Shown piece by piece: positions 1 to 12,156 of a DNA stretch of 64,000 nt. Below the pieces are notes generated by a model, which was not told the DNA's origin, did no database searches, and saw only the letters and a list, made by a program, of their open reading frames with translations. This DNA comes from Taudactylus pleione (taxonomy: Eukaryota > Chordata > Amphibia > Anura > Myobatrachidae). The position numbers and the translations under genes were made by a program. The stretch lies in the NCBI GenBank assembly GCA_031769625.1, contig JAUIMM010000115.1, positions 16,074,501 to 16,138,500 of the forward strand, written 5' to 3'. Numbering within the stretch: position 1 is the stretch's first letter; each line of letters begins with the position of its first letter.

Positions 1-285
1 TCCTCCCTGGAACACTTGAGGTGGGGGGCGCCGTAGCACGCATATTCTTCTGACACCATGGCTACACGCTACTCCTCTGCCAGGGCCGCCTGCATGCATT
101 TTCCCCCCAGGCTAAAAGTTGCCAGCCAGCCCCTGGATATTATTCTTTGTCAATTGTTTAAGACAAAAACTGTTGCTAATCCCTGGGAGCGTGGTAACGT
201 GGGAGCGTGGTACCAGATAACCACGTACTGTAAATTAAATATTGCACCATGCGTGAGTGGACACACACTAAATTGAGTAGCCAGA

Positions 286-363
286 CAGTGAATGGTTGTC
301 AGCATACTGATTAGTGGATGGTTAGAGCTATCCAACAATCAGAGTACTGACAGCCATTCACTG
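286..363. repeat. Short inverted-repeat hairpin, MITE-like
   Basis: Two arms of about 35 bases face each other. The left begins ACAGTGAATGGTTGTCAG and the right ends CTGACAGCCATTCACTGT, with about five mismatches and a loop of a few bases. No target duplication was established. The rest of 1-1440 shows no gene or repeat that I can name. Confidence 0.5.
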
Positions 364-1449
364 TATGGCACTATGTGGAGAGACGGTGTGGGATCACAGG
401 AGGGGTAAGTTATGATTATTAAAATTTGGGTCTAATTTTTTTTAATATGTGGGCGGGAAGAGGATTGTCATATCTAGGGTCTGCTTTTATTAATTGGGGA
501 GAGGGAGCAGTGGGTGTCTGCTCTGGGTTATGATTTTATTAATGGGGCGATCAGTGTATGTCTGATCTGGGGTCTCAATTTATGAATGGAGATGAGGGGG
601 CAGTGGGTGTCCGATCATAGGGGCTCCAGTGCATTGCTTTTCCCAGAGCCTACAATGCTGTTAAGATGGCCCTACACTGATCTACCACTCTTTCCCTCCC
701 TCAAGACAGCAGTCAACCTAGGAAAAACAACTGGCAATCACTGCCACAACAATTAGAATGGAGGGAGGGTGGTAAAGAATCAGCACTCAAGAGGCCCAAC
801 CCTGTATAGACTAGGCTAATAAAGCCACCTATCAACCACCCACACAACAATAAATCTAATTGGACCTTACAGCTAGTCAACTGCCTTGTCACCCCAAACA
901 CACAACCAATAAGTGGCATCAGATAAAATCTGCTCCAGCCTCAAGGTTTAACATCTTCAGGATTAAAGACAACATTCTGGTATACTAATCCTCTTAACAG
1001 CTGATGATGCTTTGTGACCTCTGTTATATTGTATCGACAAAACTTTTCAAAACATAACTCTTAGAATTAATAAAGGCAGGAAACTTAAATTATGGTGAAA
1101 AAAGTCATCGTTTATTGATAACAAACAAGTAAAAATGTATGCTGGCAAAGAAAGAATGGCTAACAATCAGGTAATACTAATGTGATGGGACTTTAACATG
1201 CATTGGGTGTAGCAGTATGTTCAGGTGCCATCGAGGTGCATCTATTGACATGGTATCCACTCTCCTTCAATTTGCACAAATAGTGTCTCACCCTGAAAGA
1301 TGATGTCCTTTACTGTAAAAACAAAGTACACTTAACAATTACACAACAATAGCTCCTGACCTGCTGTTCTTTTTCATCAAAGCTAGGCTTTCACACAGGA
1401 GCAACAGAGTTGCCATAATACACCTGAAATTCACTAAACCGTTACCACT

Positions 1450-1690
1450 CTAACTAATCCATCGAAAAATCCCCCATTGCATTAACCTTATGCCTTGCTT
1501 TATCAATTGCTGTACCACCTTGCCGCAATGCCAAAAATGTCTTGGCATTGTGTCTAACCAAATATCTTACACAAGAGTCAATCCTCCACAAGTAGTTCGA
1601 GGTAATTTATCATGGATGTCCATGGATGTTTTTTTACCAAGGCCATTGCCCCCTAAATGCATCACTAAGAACATAGGAATCCAAAAGCAC
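1450..1690 (-). pseudogene. Degraded SGNH-hydrolase-like fragment, probably from a retroelement
   Basis: On the minus strand 1680-1621 reads FLVMHLGGNGLGKKTSM. About 100 bases further, in another frame, 1530-1441 reads AIDKARHKVNAM. A GGNDxG-type block followed by an IDxARRxVN block is the pattern I associate with SGNH-like ORFs carried by tyrosine-recombinase retroelements in amphibians. That association is from memory. The two blocks lie in different frames with stops between them, so this is a remnant. No recombinase or reverse transcriptase was recognised nearby. 1740-2640 holds nothing I can name. Confidence 0.35.
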
Positions 1691-2679
1691 TTGTTGGTCC
1701 ATAACAACAATCTATCCTAAAAGACATCCAAACTCAGATATCGAAAACTCATACATACCCCTTTAGTCGCTGGAAAAAGAGGCATGTCTACTATTTATCA
1801 CCTGATACCTAGCCCATACAAATTGCATTTTATAGAAACACAATATTAGTCTAAATGGCCCAAACCTTGATACAAAGAACACTTTACCTCTGATCAAATT
1901 TTGGAAATTTTGCTGACCTGCATCAGAGGCATAAATGGGGCTGTCTGGGGTAGAAGCATTAGATGCGGAGGTAATCCGCTGATGAAACATGCAAATTACC
2001 ACCTACATCCTACTGCAGCCTCTGACCAAGCTTCCCCTAGCCATGGACATGGTGTTTCAGGTCCAGAACTTCACTCAGAAGCGTAAATTTGCAAACCTTC
2101 GACCCCACAAAGTGATGTCCTAGGCAGCCAGGGACTCATTTCTAACAAGGATGATCATTTTTAAATTTTCTTGCTTGGTAATGATAAATGCCTTAAACTT
2201 CATGCAGGGTTATTTGATCTTAATAATCACCTCTTTGACCAGAAGGCCTGGATCCCAGGATAAGCAACAACATTTATATCATAATCAGAGGAGCCCATTG
2301 TGTGTATGCACACATAAAAATTAGTGGCAACAAATCCCAATGAAAGTAAACCATTTAAGGAAATCAGCTTTTTTTGTGGAACTCTCTGAACTTAACCATC
2401 TTGGTGGCACCACATGCCTCTTTTTTTTGGAGGCATTATCAACTGTGGTGCCATAATCTTCCAGTTGGTATAAGCACACCTGAGATATTCACTGTATTAG
2501 GGGGGTGGCTAGCCACATTTGCCCCTACACGATCACAACTCTTATTAGATGCTTCCAACTGCAGATTATATTGACTGGACACCGGACTAATTGAAACCCT
2601 GTTTTTGAGCAAAATAATCATACAGCTTCTCAAGCTATTCCCCCTCAATTCTCAAATCTTCCTCTAGCTTAAGAATTTT

Positions 2680-3217
2680 GGGCCTGATTCAGACCCACTC
2701 GCGAGCGGCTGTCCGCTCGCAAGTGGGTCGATGGTCTGCACTGAGCATGCGCACGACGGAGGGAGCTCCGTCGTGCGCATGCGCCAGACACGACGAGCGA
2801 AGGACTTTCCTTCGCTCGTTGTGTCCGATCAAAGGGGGCGTGCTGTCAATGTTGATTGACAGCACGCCCCCTTTGGTGGGCGTGCCTCCCTGACGGGGGC
2901 GTTCCCACGGGAACGCCTCCCGTCAGAAGCCGGCCCACTGACATCACTAGTGATGTCAGTGGGAGTGATTTTGGCTCTGATAGAGCCAAAATCACTCCGG
3001 AGCTTGCGGTTGAAAACCTCAACCGCAGGCTCCGGCTCGCAATTTCGATGGTCGCGATGGTCACGACCATCGCGGCCATCAAAATGCACGCTCGTATAGC
3101 CTGTGGGTGGTGACCCACAGCTATACGAGCGTCCAGGAGGACGCTCCATGAAAATGGAGCCCGGCCCTCATGCAGAGCGTGCGCTCTGCTCAGAGCGTAC
3201 GGCTCTGAATGAGGGCC
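2680..3217 (+). mobile_element. Multi-hairpin MITE, copy 1
   Basis: The ends are GGGCCTGATTCAGACCC and, inverted, a diverged CTCTGAATGAGGGCC. The likely 3-bp target duplication is TTT. Almost the whole 538 bp is a chain of about eleven adjacent inverted repeats. Examples are 2692-2729, 2745-2782, 2788-2823, 2831-2874, 2891-2927, 2964-2996, 2997-3034 and 3089-3132. The centre, 2934-2963, is a perfect 30-bp palindrome with CACTGACATCACT arms. There is no coding capacity. The other copies are at about 4040-4446, 46012-46560, 50840-51350 and 59342-59852. A PIF/Harbinger-like origin is a guess from the 3-bp duplication. Confidence 0.75.
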
Positions 3218-4039
3218 TTTATCTCCAATATTTCCCAGGTTACAACTGTAGGTCCTTTATTTTCTTTTTTTCTGGGAAATTCTACCCTTCAGCTTCCTGA
3301 TTCAGCAATACTGACTTCTCCTTCCAGTTCCTCAATTTCAACCTAATCAGGCCAGAATGTATTCTTCAGACTAGTAGATGGATAAGCCTGAGGCTTCAAC
3401 CCCAGCACACACCATATCCCCAGAACATCTTGCTACTGACAAATCTGAAGACTTTAACAGACCTCCCAGGACTTTAACAGACCTCCCAGGTTACTTGCTG
3501 CTGACATCTGAGAGGTTTATTTGTTTTTCACAAACTAGAGCAGATCTGTTTGCTTTACCAGGTGGTGGTAAAATCGGGACTTGAAATGCTTCTTTTTCAT
3601 TAGCCTTTCTTGTTGGACATCCAAGGAGTTACATCCATTCTTGTCAACACAGAAGTATACCGGTATTCCCCTGGCTGCCAGATGGAAAAGGAGCTAGGAC
3701 TGAAATTGGCCCAGCAAGCAGGGAACTCTTCTGGAATGAAGCCCCAGGCATTTTCATCAAGACTGGGTTACTGAACTGTCAAACGCTACAGGTCTCTAGT
3801 TAACTGGAACTTAACACTACACCATCCTGTAACAAAAGGGTCACAAAGGGGTTTGACTTCCTAGATGGAATGAACCTCGCATGTCTAACCCCTTACAAGC
3901 ATTAGTGATATCACCGGGCTCTGCTATCACCATTGCTGGGCCTGTCAACCTATGACAGGCAGAGGCATTACTTGAAGCAACTTCAGCACTGATATCCCCA
4001 GCTTCACTCATTCACATCACATCCCCCCCTTCTCCCAGT
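3218..4039. other. Intervening sequence, no gene seen
   Basis: No convincing gene or delimitable repeat was found between the two oppositely oriented multi-hairpin MITE copies. Short ORFs here have no recognisable similarity. A 17-base direct repeat (GACTTTAACAGACCTCC) occurs around 3451-3490. Confidence 0.4.
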
Positions 4040-4446
4040 TCATGGCACCGGGGAAAACCTTTATTATGGGGCTCGCAGCCAGCGACTTTATAATGAGTCA
4101 ATCTGATTGGTCTCATTGCCGCAAGCCCCAGTGGACTCCCTGCACTATTAGAGCAGGAAGTCCACCTACTGACATCACTAGTGATGTCAGTAGGGCCGCC
4201 CACAAATGGAGACGTTCCTGCAGGAACGCCTCCATTTTCTCAGCCCCCCCCGCCCCGCCTTCTAAACGGGGCAGCTGTCAATCAACATCGACAGCTGCCC
4301 CTTTTGGATGCAAGTGCCGGAGCGAGTGCTTTTTGCGCTCGGTCCGGGGCTCACGCACGCGCAGTGCACATGCCACACGTGCGCACTGGGCCACCATTGA
4401 CCCACTTGCGAGTGCATAGCGCTTGCGAGCGGGTCTGAATCAGGCC
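4040..4446 (-). mobile_element. Multi-hairpin MITE, copy 2, truncated
   Basis: The right end (GCGAGCGGGTCTGAATCAGGCCC) is the reverse complement of the left end of the copy at 2680. Shared internal blocks are a CTGACATCACTAGTGATGTCAG palindrome near 4163-4188, a GTTCCTGCAGGAAC palindrome near 4213-4226, and an AGCTGTCAATC...CGACAGCT hairpin near 4271. The other terminal part is missing or too diverged to see. Confidence 0.65.
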
Positions 4447-4984
4447 CACAGTTACTTGCTCTTGTGTTTACAATGTATTGGTGTGAACTGGTATTGCCAG
4501 TAGAATTGCCTGAGGTAATGAAAATAGGGGTGAACTTATTAACAGGAGGGAAGGGGAAAAGGGGGAGGTGATCAATGTGGCCTTTTAATAGTTCATAAAG
4601 CTGGTACAGTAGAACAAAGGAAAATAAATAGGTTTCTTTGGATTGTCACAGTTATCACACCTCAAAACTATGCTTTTCTTTTGCAAGCACTCTCCCCAAG
4701 CACCAAGATGATAGGGGAGATTTCAAGCAGAAGCAAGTTCTTGGTTAAACCTTCCCACATTCACTCTACAGACCACAGAACAGCACAACAGGCTCCATTA
4801 AAATAGACCAATTGACCATGTTGACCACACCAACACTGATGAAATATGGAGAAGATTGGAATGTTGACAAAACATCCCTGGTGGTCTAGTAGTGACTCAC
4901 CAGGTATGGCGAATCCAGTAGTTCCAGTGGTGTCTACTGGGTCCGTTGGTGACATTAGGATGACTTCTCGTGTATCCTGTAGCT

Positions 4985-5230
4985 CTTTTGGAGGTAAGTA
5001 TCTCTAATGCAAACCCCTAACACTTCCCCTAGTGCCTAACCCGAAACCTACTTTCCCATACCCTAACTTTAACCCTCCACTTTCGATCCATACAGAATGT
5101 TGGCATTTCACATGTCGACATTTCAGATGTTGATAGTATGGATAAGTCGACATTCTGCACATGCTGATATGTTCAATGTCGAAATTTCAACAATGTTGAC
5201 ATCAAAACTGTCAACATTACGATTACATCC
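4985..5230. repeat. MITE fragment with telomere-like and GTCGACATT motifs
   Basis: CCCCTAACAC, GTGCCTAACCC and CCCTAACTTTAACCCT are followed by repeated GTCGACATT/AATGTCGA blocks in both orientations. The same mixture occurs at 22905-23380 and 26205-26570. The ends were not delimited here. Confidence 0.45.
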
Positions 5231-5462
5231 ACTGTTATTCAGGGCACCTGCCCACTGCAGAACCAGATGAACACCAGAGCCAATGAGCTGGAGTTCCAGA
5301 TCCATGGATTGTTTTTCAGTTTTTTTCCTTTATCACCGACCCCAGTCTGCTCAAACTCATAACACCCAATGGACAGCAGCAAACCTATATCTGCTTGTAC
5401 TGTATATTCCAGCCAGCAGCTAGTCACTGTGTGATCAGATGGCTGACATTTAATACTAGAGC

Positions 5463-5484
5463 TATATATATATATATATATATA
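5463..5484. repeat. (TA)n microsatellite
   Basis: An uninterrupted run of about eleven TA units. Confidence 0.9.
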
Positions 5485-6179
5485 AAGAGCCATATGTTGT
5501 TTTTATCTGGCTTGTGTGGCAGTACTGTATGTGTTGGGAAATTAGTCTATATTGTATATTGCAAGGAAACTGAGAATGAGAAGTGCTGGTCAGAAAACCC
5601 TACACATGTAATCTCAATCAAGATTTCATTTATTGCCATTCTCTACACAATCACATGGAGACGGTCTATATTAGAAAGCAGTTTATTACATTCACAATAA
5701 TATAAACATAGATGTATTAAAAAAAATAAACACAGATCAATAGGGAAGAAATATTCATGTTAGTGTAAGCATAAAAAGATAGCTGAAGAGCATATTCTGA
5801 TTTTTAAATAGAGCACATGAAGCTCCAGATTTACAATGAATTGAATTTCAGCTATGATGTTTGGCAGCTATAGTAAGGTTAGTAAATAAGCAACATCTCT
5901 AATATAAACTTTGTAAAAGTGCTGGGATATACTGTGGGTAAGCACATAGCATATTTTTATTTATTATTTTCCTTAAGATCCTGCAGATCTTCTTAGTACA
6001 GGGGAAAAGATCAACAGAGTGTACCACGAATGTGCAATAACGGTATAAATCCTTTGGTGTCTGTATACTGTCTTATTTATTATATATTTTCTTTACAGTG
6101 GGGGTACAGGTGTCAGCAGCCTGCTGGCACTTGTGGTTCTACTCAGGCCTGCCAAAGCCAGGGGGGCGCGATCAGTGTA

Positions 6180-6596
6180 TAGCATGCTTGCCTACTTTTG
6201 AAAAAGATTTTCAGGGAGATTGTGAAAGCAACACCTATGAGTGTGGCGGTAAAGTGGGCGTGTACTATTACATATGAGAGGCGCGCCATTAAATTGACTT
6301 ACATCTAAATGTAAGTCCAAAAGCAGTTAGTAAGATCTACTTCTTGATGAAAACACACTGATACTTTTCAGAAAATGCATTTAGCCATAGGGATCATTGT
6401 GCATTATAACCAATTCAGGGAAATTATACTAATGATCCCATTTGAATGTAAATATCTGTTTTTTTTTATATATAACAGCTTCATAATGGGGGTAAGGTGA
6501 AATCAAGGAGTTTGCTAGACTCTTCAGGGAGACAGGGAGATTGCTACTATTTCAGGGAGTCTCCCTGACAATCAGGGAGAGTTGGCAAGTATGATG
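6180..6596. mobile_element. Non-autonomous element with GCATRCTTGCC ends
   Basis: The left end GCATGCTTGCCTACTTTTG is matched by the inverted right end ...GTTGGCAAGTATGA. TGTATA occurs immediately outside both ends, so it is a candidate target duplication. The interior repeats CAGGGAGA/TCTCCCTG. Related copies start at 17101 and 56278. 5700-6100 and 6840-7150 show only AT-rich or unclassified sequence. Confidence 0.5.
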
Positions 6597-7150
6597 TATA
6601 GGAGACTTCTGTGGCTGCTGCTCAGCAGCCACGAGCAGTCTCCCACTGCAGCTCAGCACACGCTGTGTACTGGGCTGCTGTGAGGGAGGGGGGGCGGCGT
6701 CGGACCCAGGCCCCCGCCGGGCCCCTCAGGAAGCCTGGGCCCGGGTAATATGTACCCGCTCCCCCCCCCCTCTCGGCACCCCTGGTTCTACTTCTATTTG
6801 CATGTTTGGTCACCTACTGTATTCTGTGCTGGATCGTAATTTTGCACTTGTGTTTGCCTTTAGTAAATCTCTGAGTTTCATAATCAGGAGAAACTCACAC
6901 GGGAATGTAACCTCAGCCAGACACAATTCTTTGTAAATTTACCCCTTACAATCCACAATCCTTCTCTTTTGATATCAACTGCTTAAAAGATTGTGACTTC
7001 ATATACACTCTACAGAATTGTAGTTACACCGCTGCTATATGTAAGCATAAATTACATAATGGGCTGGAAATGGGCTGAACTGAATGGCACATAAACATAC
7101 AAGAGGAGAAACAAGCATCATCACCATTTATTTGCAGTAGTGCTTTGTGT

Positions 7151-8022
7151 ATAATATTAAATACTAAACAGAAAAACATATATTGGTACACAGCGCAGAA
7201 ATGATAAAAATCAATATCTATGAAGATCTTCTGCTAGAAGCAGTGGGTGGAGCCACGGGGAAACGCGTCAGCCACTGCCGCTCAGTCAATGAACACTACA
7301 GGAGTCACTACAGTAATATTTGTGCCTCTAGACATGGAGCTTATTGTCGGCTGATTTTGTCTGATGACCATACTTTATCACCCTTGCTGCTGACATGGAG
7401 CTCATTGTGGATATCATCTGCTTGGTGATTACGACCATTGGATCTACACCGTGGGCCACGTCTGGAGACCATCATACTCACTTATGCTGTTACTCTGTGG
7501 AGCTGACCATTGGCGCTGACACCTGCTGGATTCATTGCTGCAGCTGAACACACAGCACAGACAATTGGATATCTTTCGGCTTCTCTCATTCCTCCGGATC
7601 TTACTACCCATGGTGAGAGCTCCACCAAGAGCAACAATTCACATTTAATACATCTCTTATGAGACATTGTGGCTATTTATTATCATCATACCAGCTTATT
7701 CATTCAGGACTTGTCCTTTATTACTCAAGCTTAATAGGAGACCACCTATACAGAGGGCGTTACTAACAGTCTCCAGCTTCATTCAGGACTGATTCTTATA
7801 CCCGTGCTGGTTACCAAATTATAACCAATTGTGTCCTTATTTTGCGGCTTCAGTTATATTCTTGTGACCTCATTGTTGTTCATATATTTTTTATGTGCTT
7901 TTACTATTACAGCTATAATAAACATATATTTCTAGCAGAAGATCTGCATAGATATTGATTTTTATAATTTCTGCTCTGTGTACCAATATATGTTAATTTG
8001 TTTAGTATTTAATATATCTTAG
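7151..8022. mobile_element. Foldback-like element with long (about 87 bp) inverted repeats
   Basis: The left arm is 7151-7239, including CATATATTGGTACACAGCGC and AGATCTTCTGCTAGAA. It is matched in inverted order by the right arm at about 7934-8022, including TTCTAGCAGAAGATCT and CTGTGTACCAATATATG. There are around eight mismatches. The interior (about 690 bp) has no recognisable coding sequence, and the superfamily was not determined. Confidence 0.6.
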
Positions 8023-8170
8023 GAGGCTTGACAACCTCCTACACAGCTGCAATATATTTATTTTCAACTAATAATTACTAATAGCGCCTTATTGGAGGAA
8101 CTTTTCTTTGTGTATAATATGTTCAGTTCACTACTGCATCAGCACTGTACACTAGGCTTTATTGTTTAAG

Positions 8171-8534
8171 ATGAGTTTAAATCATAGAAAGTTTGTGCTT
8201 GTTGTATTGTTGCTATGGTGACATCGCTTTAGTTATTTAAACAGACACAAAAAAAGAAGCAAGAAGCCTAGTTGTTGGACCAAGGACTGGTTGCCAAGGT
8301 GATATACCTTTTCCCATATGCCGCTGCTACAGAAGATCTGTGAGAATGATCCTGATAACTTCAGGAATTTCCTGTGCATGGGTGATTATACCTTCCAGGA
8401 GCTGCTGCAACTGGTCACCCCACTCATAGAACGGGCAGAGCAGAGACTGGTGGCTATGTTAAGTACCAGATCCAGATTAATGTAATGCGCAGCCACATAC
8501 TACATAGATCTTCTTAGCTTTCTATAGTTTATAC
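8171..8534 (+). pseudogene. HARBI1-like PIF/Harbinger transposase, N-terminal part
   Basis: From an ATG at 8171 the frame gives VLVVLLLW and then a stop. After this comes a Trp/Lys-rich stretch and, from about 8318, MPLLQKICENDPDNFRNFL followed by GDYTFQELLQLVTPLI. This is the expected N-terminal order of HARBI1-like nucleases. In-frame stops show it is dead. It is broken at 8534 by a BED-type hAT element and resumes at 12802, with roughly 100 residues of the middle missing. Confidence 0.65.
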
Positions 8535-9109
8535 TAGAGATGAGCGGGTTCGGTTCTCTGAGAACTTTCAGATTTGAGGCGAAACCCGAGCTAAGCTCTG
8601 ATTTTCCTGCCTGACTCAGATCCAAAAATGAGGCAAAATGCATCATCCTCCTGCTGTCAGATTTTCGCAGGTTTTGGATTATATAATAGTCCCCGTGATC
8701 GGCCCCATTTTCACTCCGGCTGTAGAAGGAGAAGCTACCAGACATAGTCAGCCACTGTCAGTCACTCAGAGTGTGTGTCCAGGGTCTTGGCCTGAAGGCT
8801 GCTGCTGTGTTGTCCATAAAGGGGCTTAGGCTGCAGTATATAAAGGGGGGGCTTCCTTCAGTGGGTGCTGCAGCTGCTGTGTCAATTGTCCTGTCAATTA
8901 ACTGTAGCTGCTGCTGTGCATCAGGCTAGGGCTGCAATCCATAAAGGTGTGCTGTGTTGTCCAGTGGGGTGCTCTTCCATAATTAGGGGTTCTCTTCCCC
9001 ATTGTAAAAAAAATAAAAGTGCTTTTGTGTGTGTGTGTGTGCGTTAGCAACTTAGCAACTATTATTGTTTGGTGACACTGCTGGCCAGACCACAGTTTAT
9101 CATCCACGT

Positions 9110-9720
9110 AGTGTGACACTATAGTATACTAAGTCATAGCGCAGTGACACTGTAAGTGGTAGTGCAGTGTGTTATTCTTATTCATAAATAATTACTCTTG
9201 TGACACTGTAAGTGGTAGTGCAGTCTAATATTCAACTTTTCACTTCTTTCCTCAATTGTGAATAAATGATTAGTCTACACTTCGACTACAAGACAACAAC
9301 ATAGTGCTAAATAACATGCGTTATATATAAAACATAATTACATCACTGTAAGTTGCAGCGTTATTCTTATTCATAAATAATCTTGTGATGACACTAAGTG
9401 GTAGCACAGTGTGTTATTCTTATTGATAAAAAATCTTGTGACACTAGGTGGTAGCGCAGTGTGTTATTCTTATTCATAAATAATTAATCTTGTGACACTA
9501 TAAGTGGTAGCGCAGTGTGTTATTCTTATTCATAAATAATTAATCTTGTGACACTGTAAGTGGTAGTGCAGTGTATTATTCTTATTCAAAAATAATTCAT
9601 CTTGTGACACTGTAAATGGCAGCGCAGTGTGTTATTCTTATTCAAAAATAATCTTGTGACACTATAATTGGCAGCACACTTTGACACTGTAGGTCATTTA
9701 TACTATAGTGTAATAATTAA
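9110..9720. repeat. Tandem array in hAT 5' region, unit about 55-60 bp
   Basis: There are about nine units built on TTGTGACACTGTAAGTGGTAG, CGCAGTGTGTTATTC and TTATTCATAAATAAT. The array lies between the hAT terminus and its first ORF. Other copies of this hAT carry unrelated arrays at the equivalent place. Confidence 0.8.
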
Positions 9721-10068
9721 AATTGGTACAAATTGACGAGTGTGCTGTACCCAATTTAATTTGTGTTTATTGATATGGAGAATGATCAGTTGAGACTTGA
9801 GAGGAGAGCAGGAACCACATACTAGTGCTGGAGCTGCTGCCAGTGCCACCAGTCATGACAATACTAGTCCATCTACATCATCTACTAAAGTCAATGCCCA
9901 AGGGCATACAGAGCTTAAGTCAGGGCATCTAAAATCAAGAACCAATCTTTTACACAGGTAAAGAAAAAAACATCAAAGGGAAAGTTAGCTGCAGAGACAT
10001 AAAATTGGCAATATGCCAGTTTCACCACATGAAGTGGCAAGGAAAGGCTAAGGCCTTGGACTTTATTT

Positions 10069-10305
10069 ATGACTGGTGGTTCTGCCTCCTACGATGATGT
10101 AAGCACAAGTGAACATGCTGACATAGAAATCGAGGATGCTTCTGTGGAAGTGCACAAGGATGAGCACGTTATTTGTGCAGCTGATGCTAATAAGAATGTT
10201 GATGATGAGGATGGTGATGATGAGGATGGTGATGATGAGGATGGTGATGATGAGAATGGTGATGATAAAGATGTTGTTGCTGAGGATGTTGTTTGTGTAA
10301 ATTAG
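10069..10305 (+). pseudogene. Acidic leader ORF of hAT copy 1
   Basis: The 78-residue frame contains STSEHADIEIEDASVEVHKD followed by a DDEDGDDEDG run. It matches in kind the minus-strand leader of hAT copy 3 (48899-48513; STSQHADIEIEDASVELHEE). In the family this segment precedes a BED zinc finger, which is missing here. The Asp/Glu run is encoded by a GATGATGAGGATGGT microsatellite. Confidence 0.6.
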
Positions 10306-10375
10306 GCACCAGTGGATGAAACAGTTGTTGCCCATAATAAGGAAAAGCTCATTGTCAAGCCTGGGCACATCAGCC

Positions 10376-10651
10376 TCACCAGTGGTTTTTTTTGGGTAAG
10401 TTTAGTTTTTTCTCGGCAAATGCACTTGCTGGAGAAACTGAAGAAGCCACCACCGCATCATGTGCCACTTGAGCTGACAATTTGCTTACCAACAGCTCTT
10501 TGCATATCTTCAGATCTGTGTTCATTGGGAAGAAAGACACAATGTCTTCATCCCTTGATGGGATGAAAATCCACTCCCAGCAGCAGCAGGCATAGTGCTC
10601 AAGGATTCTCAAGAAAGATACAACGTAAGACTTAAACCTTAAATCTTGCAT
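10376..10651 (-). pseudogene. hAT transposase fragment, inverted relative to its element
   Basis: The minus frame reads LRFKSYVVSFL, then HYACCCWEWIFIPSRDED, then NTDLKICKELLVSKLSA. The first and last pieces match the C-terminal region at 46942-46553. The middle piece matches the start of the core at 48173. The order is scrambled. The Cys/Trp block occurs again at about 10855-10905. Confidence 0.6.
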
Positions 10652-11185
10652 TTGCTCTGTTCAGCTTGTCCACATATCTGGGATTAAGTGGACAGTGGGT
10701 ACAATGGCATTTTGGAGGCCACTAATTAAGTTTTTTATAATGTCCCTATACAGTGGGGAATTGCTTTTCTAGTGAAGTGGAATCTTTGCAAAGGATTGTT
10801 TAATATTCAATAGTTTTTAAAGCACTACTAGTAGTCTTCCCGTTACCCTTCTGGGATGAAAATCCACTCCCAGCAGCAGCAGTAGGCATAGCGCTCAAGG
10901 ATTCTTCTAGGGCAAGGACTGATGTGAATTAGTAAAATATTTTTTGTAAATGCCTCCCCTCCTCCCTCATAAATTTGCATCAGAATTAAAAAATTAATTT
11001 ACATTTACTACTAATCAAGTCTTTCTTTCCCTGCCTACAACTACATACATACTCCAACTCCCTTAGGCCTCTTGAATAATAAAAACATTTGTTTCTTGAT
11101 GTGCCATGTTGGAAGTTGAACTGCCACTGTTGCTGCAATCTTTGACATGCGGTTGCTGAATGCCAAAAATGTCCAGAAATGTGTA

Positions 11186-12156
11186 AGGATCTGCGGCTAG
11201 CAGATCATTTTTGACACTGCATTTAATCCTGTGTACTGATCACAGGTGCTCAGTAATTAACTGCTGCTCACTAATTTATTTGTCAGTGTGCACAGGCCAG
11301 CTGCACACTGGTCTGTCATTAAGGAGGTTTGCTAGGCTTCCTCTGATTGGACTTTGTATCTGTTAAATGTACAGCCAGCCTTGCACTCCATGTGGGTGAT
11401 AGGGTTGCTCAGAATTCAGGTTGTTCTAGTCTCCTGATTCTCAGTCGAGTTCCTGTGCCAGTTTTGCTGTGTTTGTTTGCTGCTATTTGTACCATCCAGG
11501 CGGCGCAGTCTGCATTCCACCTGCTTGTCTCATTTGTGTCATCTAGGCCGCACGGTGTGCTTCCTCCTCCTGAAGCACCAGTCTATCCTGGTGGCTTGTG
11601 TCAATCCAGCAACATAGGCCACAACTCAGCATTCCAGGTGGCCTATCCTGTGCATCATTGCCAGTGTCATCCTGGCGGCACTGGTAGCTACTCAGCGTCC
11701 CCAGTGCGCAGGCCAGCGCACCATCGCCAGTGTCATATTGGCGGCACTGGTGAATACTCAGCGTCCCCAGTGCACAAACCAGCGCACCATCACCAGTGTC
11801 ATCCCGGCAAGCACTGGTAGCTACTCAACGTTCTTTGTGCGCAAACCCGCACACTGTTGCCAGTGTCATCCCGGCGACATTGGTAGCAGCGCTACGTCTT
11901 TCATCTAAGACTCATCATCTTGCTCCAGGCCCTCAGGCCACTGCCAGTCAAGGCAAACTAGCCCTCAAGGCTGCTCCACCAACCCAAAGGCTGCATCTTG
12001 CTCCCGGCCCTCAGGCCGCTACCAGCCCTCAAGGCTGCTCCAACACCCAAAGGTTGGCTCTCACCTCTAGCCTTTCGGCTACCACCAGTTCATGCAAATC
12101 AGCCCTCTAGACTGTTTTCGCCAGGTCTAACCAAGACTAACTCTTAGTCCTTAACA
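11186..12156. mobile_element. Unclassified 971-bp insertion inside hAT copy 1
   Basis: hAT sequence stops after CCAGAAATGTGTA and resumes after AAAATGTGTATGGG. AAATGTGTA is repeated at both edges (11177-11185 and 12157-12165), a 9-bp target duplication. The insert holds three to four imperfect 60-odd-bp units around 11640-11890 (GCGCACCATCGCCAGTGTCA). The frame at 11347-11820 runs through these units and has no recognisable domain. The 11-12 kb edges also show a duplicated hAT stretch (10960-11120 resembles 12270-12430). Confidence 0.55.

Noticed and set aside
9110..9720. Regular repeat-spacer look, CRISPR-like at first sight
   Set aside because: Units are contiguous and diverged, with no constant repeat and unique spacer. 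The context is a eukaryotic hAT.
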